From Candidatus Tepidiaquacellales bacterium UBA2330 (GTDB taxonomy: Bacteria > Bacteroidota > Ignavibacteria > Tepidaquicellales > Tepidaquicellaceae): a stretch of 10,356 nucleotides of DNA. A program made the position numbers and the translations under genes. The stretch lies in assembly GCA_002344965.1 (NCBI GenBank), contig DDUU01000050.1:1-10356 (forward strand). Direction: 5' to 3'. Every line of letters starts with the position of its first letter. Within the stretch, counting starts at the first letter, position 1. Positions 6,117 to 10,356 of the stretch are shown here, one piece after another. The notes below the pieces were generated by a model, which worked only from the letters and a program-made list of their open reading frames with translations, made no database searches and had not been told where the DNA came from.

Positions 6117-8156
6117 ATGAGAAAAGAATTCAAATACTTCAGAATCTCATTGTTAACCGTGTCTGTTTTTTTTCTGCTGACTATGACTGGCAGCAATAAT
6201 TTTACAAACAGTTTTAAGGTTAGTAAGAATTTATCTTTTATTATGAAAGATCTTCAGGAAAATGAAAAAGTATTAATTTGGATATCTTTCAGGGACAAAG
6301 GTGAAAACGTCAGCACTTTGCTTTCATTTCCTGAAAGACTTGTAACTCAAAAATCTCTTGACAGAAGAAAAAAAGTAAAACCTTTAAACGGACTTGTAGA
6401 TCATACGGACATTCCCGTAAACATTAATTATATAAACGATCTGAAAAGAACAGGCATTGAAGTTAAAAATAAATCAAGATGGTTCAACAGGATATCATGC
6501 TATGCAGATAAAGAGCAGATAAGTCAAATCATCAGTGAGGATTTCGTTAACGGAGTTGATCTGGTGATGAAGTTCAAAAAAAACTATAATGATATTGAGT
6601 TTCAGGAGCAGAATAATATTCCTGAAACTGACGGCAATAATAATTCAAACGGAGTGCAGTATGTTTTAAATTACGGTACTTCGCTTACACAGATGGAATT
6701 AATAAATGCTCCGATGGCTCATGACAGCGGATATTTCGGACAGGGAGTTTTGATTGCTTCATTTGACGCCGGAGTAGATAATCTAGGACATCCGAGTTTT
6801 GACTCTATTCGGGCAAGAGGCATCAGAACTTTTGATTTTGTAAACGGCGATACCAACATAGCGGATCAAAGCGGTCAGATGGGTGACGGCTGGCACGGGA
6901 CAATGACACTTTCTCTTGTCGGAGGTTACAGACCGGGAAGTCTGATTTCCCCGGCTTTCAGATCAATGTATATTATTGCTAAGACCGAAAATACGGATTC
7001 TGAAACTCCTCTTGAAGAAGATAACTGGATCGCTGCCGCCGAATGGGCAGACAGTCTCGGTGCGGATATTATTACAAGTTCACTCGGATATATAACAATG
7101 GACGGCGGGTCTTCACATTCATACACCTGGCAGTGGATGAACGGCGACAGCTGCTTTATTACTATCGGCGCTGATCTTGCCGTGAATAAGGGCATAGTTG
7201 TTTTTAACTCTGCAGGTAACGAAGGGTCGCATTCAACAAGAAATACATTAGGAGCTCCTGCAGACGGTGACAGTGTAATTGCCGTCGGGTCAGTTACTTC
7301 TTCTTCTTTAAGATCTTCATTTTCTTCGGTTGGTTTATCCGTTGACGGAAGAATAAAACCGGATATTATGGCAATGGGCAGCAATAATAAATTTGCCGGA
7401 ACGGGACCCGGCAATACAGGATATTCAAACGGCAGCGGCACATCATTTTCATGTCCGATGTCAGCGGGAGTCGGAGCTATGATACTTTCGGCAAATTCAA
7501 ATCTTACGCCAATGCAGGTGAGGGAAATTCTATACAAATCAGCAGACAGGTATAACACTCCGGACAGATTTTACGGTTACGGAATTATTGACGCCTGGGA
7601 AGCTGTCAAAATGGCTCTGCCGAAAACCTTAAATATGACTGCAATGATAGAAGGATTTTTTGATGAAAATTTAAATATTATGACACCTGATACTGTTACA
7701 GTAAATCTGCGTAGCTCTGCTTCCCCTTTTAATATAATAGATCAGGCAAAAGGATTTTTAAACAATAACGGAACTGTATCATTCGAATATGACAATGTTT
7801 CAAACGGTGTTAATTATTATATTCAGGTGCTTCACAGAAACGGACTTGAGACATGGAGTAAAAATCCGCAGAGTTTCAGTTCAAATGTTTTGAATTATAA
7901 TTTTACAAGCGCAGCCGTTATGGCATACGGCGACAATATGATACTTAAAGGCGCAAAATGGACGTTCTATTCCGGCGATGTAAACGGAGACGGATCCATA
8001 GATCTTGCAGACCTGACTTTTATTGACAATGACGCATCTAATTTTCTGACAGGATATCTTCCGACGGATCTGAACGGTGATAATGTTACGGATATAGCAG
8101 ATCTGTTATATGCTGATAATAATGCGGGTAATTTTATTATTACAGTTACTCCATAA
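6117..8156 (+). CDS. Secreted S8 (subtilisin-like) peptidase with dockerin-like C-terminus
   Basis: This 679-residue exported serine protease has a basic N-terminus plus a hydrophobic run at about 10-22, which forms the signal peptide. Residues ~45-165 are a propeptide-like domain with IWISFRDKG (54-62), LDRRKKVKP (81-89) and SRWFNRISC (120-128), as in the Bacteroidota S8 family. The catalytic domain (~185-500) has Asp217 in ASFDAG, His260 in GWHGT, oxyanion Asn368 in SAGNEG and nucleophile Ser443 in GTSFSCP, so it should be active. Residues ~505-612 are a beta-rich domain. Residues 619-679 hold two dockerin-type calcium loops: D621-N623-D625-S627-D629-D632, and D651-N653-D655-D659-D662. No T9SS sorting domain is present. 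A 12-bp hairpin terminator follows at 8213. The protein is a close paralogue of the next gene up to residue ~500. The ATG at 6117 gives a proper signal peptide. Confidence 0.93.
   Translation: MRKEFKYFRISLLTVSVFFLLTMTGSNNFTNSFKVSKNLSFIMKDLQENEKVLIWISFRDKGENVSTLLSFPERLVTQKSLDRRKKVKPLNGLVDHTDIPVNINYINDLKRTGIEVKNKSRWFNRISCYADKEQISQIISEDFVNGVDLVMKFKKNYNDIEFQEQNNIPETDGNNNSNGVQYVLNYGTSLTQMELINAPMAHDSGYFGQGVLIASFDAGVDNLGHPSFDSIRARGIRTFDFVNGDTNIADQSGQMGDGWHGTMTLSLVGGYRPGSLISPAFRSMYIIAKTENTDSETPLEEDNWIAAAEWADSLGADIITSSLGYITMDGGSSHSYTWQWMNGDSCFITIGADLAVNKGIVVFNSAGNEGSHSTRNTLGAPADGDSVIAVGSVTSSSLRSSFSSVGLSVDGRIKPDIMAMGSNNKFAGTGPGNTGYSNGSGTSFSCPMSAGVGAMILSANSNLTPMQVREILYKSADRYNTPDRFYGYGIIDAWEAVKMALPKTLNMTAMIEGFFDENLNIMTPDTVTVNLRSSASPFNIIDQAKGFLNNNGTVSFEYDNVSNGVNYYIQVLHRNGLETWSKNPQSFSSNVLNYNFTSAAVMAYGDNMILKGAKWTFYSGDVNGDGSIDLADLTFIDNDASNFLTGYLPTDLNGDNVTDIADLLYADNNAGNFIITVTP
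7629..8153 (+). other. Beta-rich plus dockerin-like C-terminal module
   Basis: This region encodes residues 505-679 of the first peptidase. It begins right where similarity to the second peptidase stops. The first ~105 residues alternate hydrophobic and polar (for example DTVTVNLRSS, NGTVSFEYD, NYYIQVLHRNG, ETWSKNPQSF), as expected of an immunoglobulin-like sandwich. The last ~60 residues carry paired calcium loops, DVNGDGSIDLADL and DLNGDNVTDIADL. Each is followed by a similar stretch (IDNDASNF and ADNNAGNF), so the tail is an internal duplication. From memory, proteins of Ignavibacteria often end in this two-part module. Its role, whether anchoring, stability or sorting, is not established. 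Confidence 0.75.
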
Positions 8157-8212
8157 TAATTTTTTTAAGTACCAGGTAATTTTTTAAAATAAGAACCGTT
8201 TATATAATAATA

Positions 8213-8247
8213 AAACCTTTCCTGATTATACAGGAAAGGTTTGTTTT
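8213..8247 (+). terminator. Hairpin terminator after the first peptidase gene
   Basis: AAACCTTTCCTG (8213-8224) and CAGGAAAGGTTT (8231-8242) form an uninterrupted 12-bp stem with loop ATTATA, followed by GTTTT. The opposite side is A-rich (TAATAATAAAA before the stem), so it could also act on the minus strand. It lies 56 bp after the stop codon and separates the two peptidase genes into different transcription units. Confidence 0.85.
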
Positions 8248-8301
8248 ATAATCACTGCTTTTCTGATATAATAGTATAAAGATTCTTATAATTAAAATAT
8301 A

Positions 8302-8309
8302 TAATTTTG
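8302..8309 (+). promoter_or_regulatory. Candidate -7 element for the second peptidase gene
   Basis: TAATTTTG matches the Bacteroidota TAnnTTTG -7 consensus. It lies 32 bp before the ATG at 8342 and after the terminator of the preceding gene, which is where a promoter is needed. No good TTG-type -33 partner is present about 20 bp upstream, and the sequence is AT-rich, so this is a weak call. Confidence 0.35.
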
Positions 8310-8341
8310 TATAAAACCAATCAACATTTAAAACGACTCCA

Positions 8342-10153
8342 ATGAAAAACCTAATAATTTTCAATAAAACAATTTCGATATCAATATTCACAATAATTTT
8401 TATAATAGTTTCCGGAAGCAATAATTTCTCTTATAATTTTAAATTAAGCAAAGCTCTGAATTCAGAAATCATATCAGATCAGAATAATGAAAGATTTCTT
8501 ATCTGGGTTACATTTAAGGATAAAGGAAATAATGTGAATGAACTTTTATCCCGGCCGCAAAGATATCTGACTGAAAGGGCGATTCAGAGAAGGATGAAAG
8601 TGAAGCCGGCAGATGCGCTTGTTGATTTTTCAGATATTCCTCTTAATCAAAATTACATTTCGGAATTAGTTTCTTCAGGTATAATAATCAAAAACAGGTC
8701 AAAGTGGATTAACAGTATTTCCTGTATTGCAGACAGAAATCAGATTGAAGCTTTAGCTTCAAAAGATATTGTCAGTAAAATCGATCTTGTGAGAACATAC
8801 AAAAAAGATTATGACAATATTGAATTTGAAAATAATTCATCTGAAATCACCCCTGAAAATCAATCATCAAACCCTGATAATCCTTTACTTCTGAATTACG
8901 GAAGTTCGCTAAATCAAATGCAGATCATAAACGCTACCATTGCTCATGACAGCGGATATTTCGGGCAGGGTGTTGTAATTGCATCTTTTGACGCGGGTTT
9001 TGATAATCTTCAGCATCCGGCTTTCGACTCGCTTCGCGCAAGAGGTTTCAGATCCTATGATTTTGTAAATCACGATACTATAGTCGGTAATCAGAGTGGT
9101 CAGATGGGCAGCGGTTCCCACGGCACGCAGACGCTTTCGCTTGTCGGCGGTTACCGGCCGGGAAATCTGATTGCACCGGCTTTCAGATCATACTATATTC
9201 TCGCTAAGACTGAAAACACTGACAGCGAAACTCCGCTTGAGGAGGATAACTGGATTGCTGCTGCAGAATGGGTTGATAGTCTCGGTGCAGATATTATTAC
9301 GAGTTCGCTTGGATATCTTGAAATGGATAACGGTTCTTCACATTCATATACATGGCAATGGATGAACGGAGACAGCTGTTTTATAACAATAGGCGCTGAT
9401 CTCGCGGTTAATAAAGGAATTATAGTCTGCAACTCTGCCGGCAATGAAGGATTTCATTCAACGAGAAATACTCTCATGGCTCCGGCAGACGGCGACAGCG
9501 TGATCTCTGTAGGCTCGGTTAATTCAAACGGAAACAGATCTTCATTTTCTTCAGTCGGTCTGACTACAGACGGCAGGATAAAGCCGGATGTATGCGCGCT
9601 TGGAAGCGGAAATGTAGTCGCTGCAGCCGGAGCGGGTAATACAGGATATTCTACAGGAAGCGGCACTTCATTCTCATGTCCGATGACAGCGGGTGTCTGC
9701 GCTCAGATTCTCTCAGCAAATTATAATATCACTCCGATGCAGATGAGACAAATACTGACACAGACAGCAAGTAATTCTAATTCTCCTGACAGACTAATCG
9801 GGTGGGGGATTATTAACTGCTGGGAAGCATTAAAACTCGGAAGGACGCTGACAGGAATAAATTCCGCCGGCATTGAAAATTTCGTTCCGGAAGGATATAG
9901 TTTATCGCAAAACTATCCGAATCCGTTTAATCCGAATACAATAATAAACTATCAGATATCTGCTGCTAATTTTGTATCATTAAAAGTATATGATATAACG
10001 GGTAGAGAAGTTGCTGCTTTGGTAAACGAAAATCAGAACGCAGGTGCATATTCAGTAAGTTTTGACGGCAGAGGAATTTCAAGCGGAGTATATTTTTATA
10101 AATTAGAAGCAGGTGAGTTTGTTCAGACGAAGCGAATGGTGTTAATTAAATAA
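8342..10153 (+). CDS. Secreted S8 (subtilisin-like) peptidase with T9SS sorting domain
   Basis: This 603-residue exported serine protease has a hydrophobic signal peptide at about residues 9-24. The propeptide-like domain (~45-165) has IWVTFKDKG (54-62) and SKWINSISC (120-128). The catalytic triad is Asp217 (ASFDAG), His260 (SHGTQT) and Ser443 (GTSFSCP), with oxyanion Asn368 (SAGNEG). These are exactly the same positions as in the preceding gene, with no gaps over ~500 residues. Residues ~515-603 are a type A T9SS C-terminal sorting domain: NYPNPFNP (524-531), SLKVYDITGREV (546-557), SGVYFYKL (581-588) and final KRMVLIK. In T9SS this domain directs export across the outer membrane and is usually removed, with the protein released or attached to the surface. 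Codons differ freely from the paralogue, so the duplication is old and maintained by selection on the protein. The start ATG at 8342 suits the signal peptide. Confidence 0.95.
   Translation: MKNLIIFNKTISISIFTIIFIIVSGSNNFSYNFKLSKALNSEIISDQNNERFLIWVTFKDKGNNVNELLSRPQRYLTERAIQRRMKVKPADALVDFSDIPLNQNYISELVSSGIIIKNRSKWINSISCIADRNQIEALASKDIVSKIDLVRTYKKDYDNIEFENNSSEITPENQSSNPDNPLLLNYGSSLNQMQIINATIAHDSGYFGQGVVIASFDAGFDNLQHPAFDSLRARGFRSYDFVNHDTIVGNQSGQMGSGSHGTQTLSLVGGYRPGNLIAPAFRSYYILAKTENTDSETPLEEDNWIAAAEWVDSLGADIITSSLGYLEMDNGSSHSYTWQWMNGDSCFITIGADLAVNKGIIVCNSAGNEGFHSTRNTLMAPADGDSVISVGSVNSNGNRSSFSSVGLTTDGRIKPDVCALGSGNVVAAAGAGNTGYSTGSGTSFSCPMTAGVCAQILSANYNITPMQMRQILTQTASNSNSPDRLIGWGIINCWEALKLGRTLTGINSAGIENFVPEGYSLSQNYPNPFNPNTIINYQISAANFVSLKVYDITGREVAALVNENQNAGAYSVSFDGRGISSGVYFYKLEAGEFVQTKRMVLIK
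9884..10150 (+). other. T9SS type A C-terminal sorting domain
   Basis: This region encodes residues 515-603 of the second peptidase. The order of motifs is canonical: PEGYSLSQNYPNPFNP, a beta strand ending in YDITGREV, a glycine-rich turn with GAYSVSFDG, then SGVYFYKLEAG and a basic-hydrophobic end. Its presence implies that the organism has a type IX secretion system, although no T9SS component is encoded in this window. Confidence 0.92.
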
Positions 10154-10172
10154 TATCAGAAAATATTCAAGT

Positions 10173-10213
10173 AAAGCCGGCTCAGGTAAACTGATCCGGC
10201 TTTTTTTATTTTT
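10173..10213 (+). terminator. Intrinsic terminator after the second peptidase gene
   Basis: AAAGCCGG (10173-10180) pairs with CCGGCTTT (10196-10203), and an inner CAG/CTG (10183-10185 with 10191-10193) closes a 5-base loop. The stem runs straight into TTTTTTTATTTTT, a strong Rho-independent pattern 19 bp after the stop codon. Confidence 0.92.
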
Positions 10214-10331
10214 GAAATTTCAACTCCTCCCGTGAAATTGTTTCTTTGTGTCATTTTGATTAAGTTATAAAAAATGTGAAAGCACAAAATTGGATTTTAA
10301 ACATTAATTATATCTGCATAAAACATATTTA

Positions 10332-10356
10332 ATGAAAAAACTTCTCCTAATATTCT
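10332..10356 (+). CDS. Start of a further gene, truncated by the window edge
   Basis: An ATG at 10332 is followed by codons for MKKLLLIF before the sequence ends. Lysines followed by leucines and isoleucine are the usual opening of a signal peptide or lipoprotein leader. The ATG is preceded by about 120 bp of AT-rich DNA after a strong terminator, as for a new transcription unit. Only eight codons are visible, so neither the gene nor its product can be confirmed. Confidence 0.5.

Noticed and set aside
6926..9444. Apparently conserved antisense reading frames inside both peptidases (6926-7558 and 9193-9444)
   Set aside because: Their translated products resemble each other, which at first looks like a conserved antisense gene. 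The similarity follows automatically from strong conservation of the sense-strand protein, and there is no start signal or family match.

Overview
The window is AT-rich bacterial DNA, probably from the Ignavibacteria or a neighbouring Bacteroidota/Chlorobi-type lineage. The strongest clue is the last complete gene. It is a secreted subtilase ending in a type IX secretion sorting domain of the 'NYPNPFNP ... GVYFYKL ... KRMVLIK' kind. Supporting clues are the absence of clear Shine-Dalgarno sequences, candidate TAnnTTTG promoter elements, and a second subtilase with a dockerin-like tail of a kind I remember from Ignavibacteria. The assignment is an inference from protein character, not a database result.

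Layout. Positions 1-500 carry no gene. They hold a short block of 40-bp direct repeats (1-206), a large imperfect inverted repeat (219-284), a structured but unidentified stretch (285-450), and the terminator of a minus-strand tRNA-Asp(GTC) gene (503-576). From there every protein gene lies on the plus strand: a small DUF423 membrane protein (716-1096), an NAD(P)-dependent aldehyde dehydrogenase (1151-2578), GDP-L-fucose synthase (2857-3792), glycyl-tRNA synthetase (3849-5216), a SemiSWEET-type sugar transporter that starts on the heels of the synthetase (5218-5472), a SnoaL-like protein (5589-5984), and two paralogous secreted S8 peptidases (6117-8156 and 8342-10153). Each peptidase gene is followed by a strong hairpin terminator. 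The first codons of another gene begin at 10332 and run off the window.

How the genes relate. The first part is mostly housekeeping with no single pathway: translation (tRNA-Asp, GlyRS), nucleotide-sugar synthesis (Fcl), aldehyde oxidation and sugar transport. glyS and the SemiSWEET gene are so close that they are probably co-transcribed. Three consecutive genes (glyS, SemiSWEET, SnoaL-like) have no usable ATG and appear to start at TTG.

The most interesting part is the peptidase pair. The two proteins align without gaps for about 500 residues, with all catalytic residues at identical positions, and are about 84% identical over residues 251-450 by hand count. They then switch abruptly to unrelated C-terminal modules: a beta-rich domain plus dockerin-like calcium loops in the first, and a T9SS type A sorting domain in the second. 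This looks like a natural experiment in which one enzyme has two different export or attachment tails. The dockerin-like module deserves testing as an alternative surface-sorting or anchoring signal.
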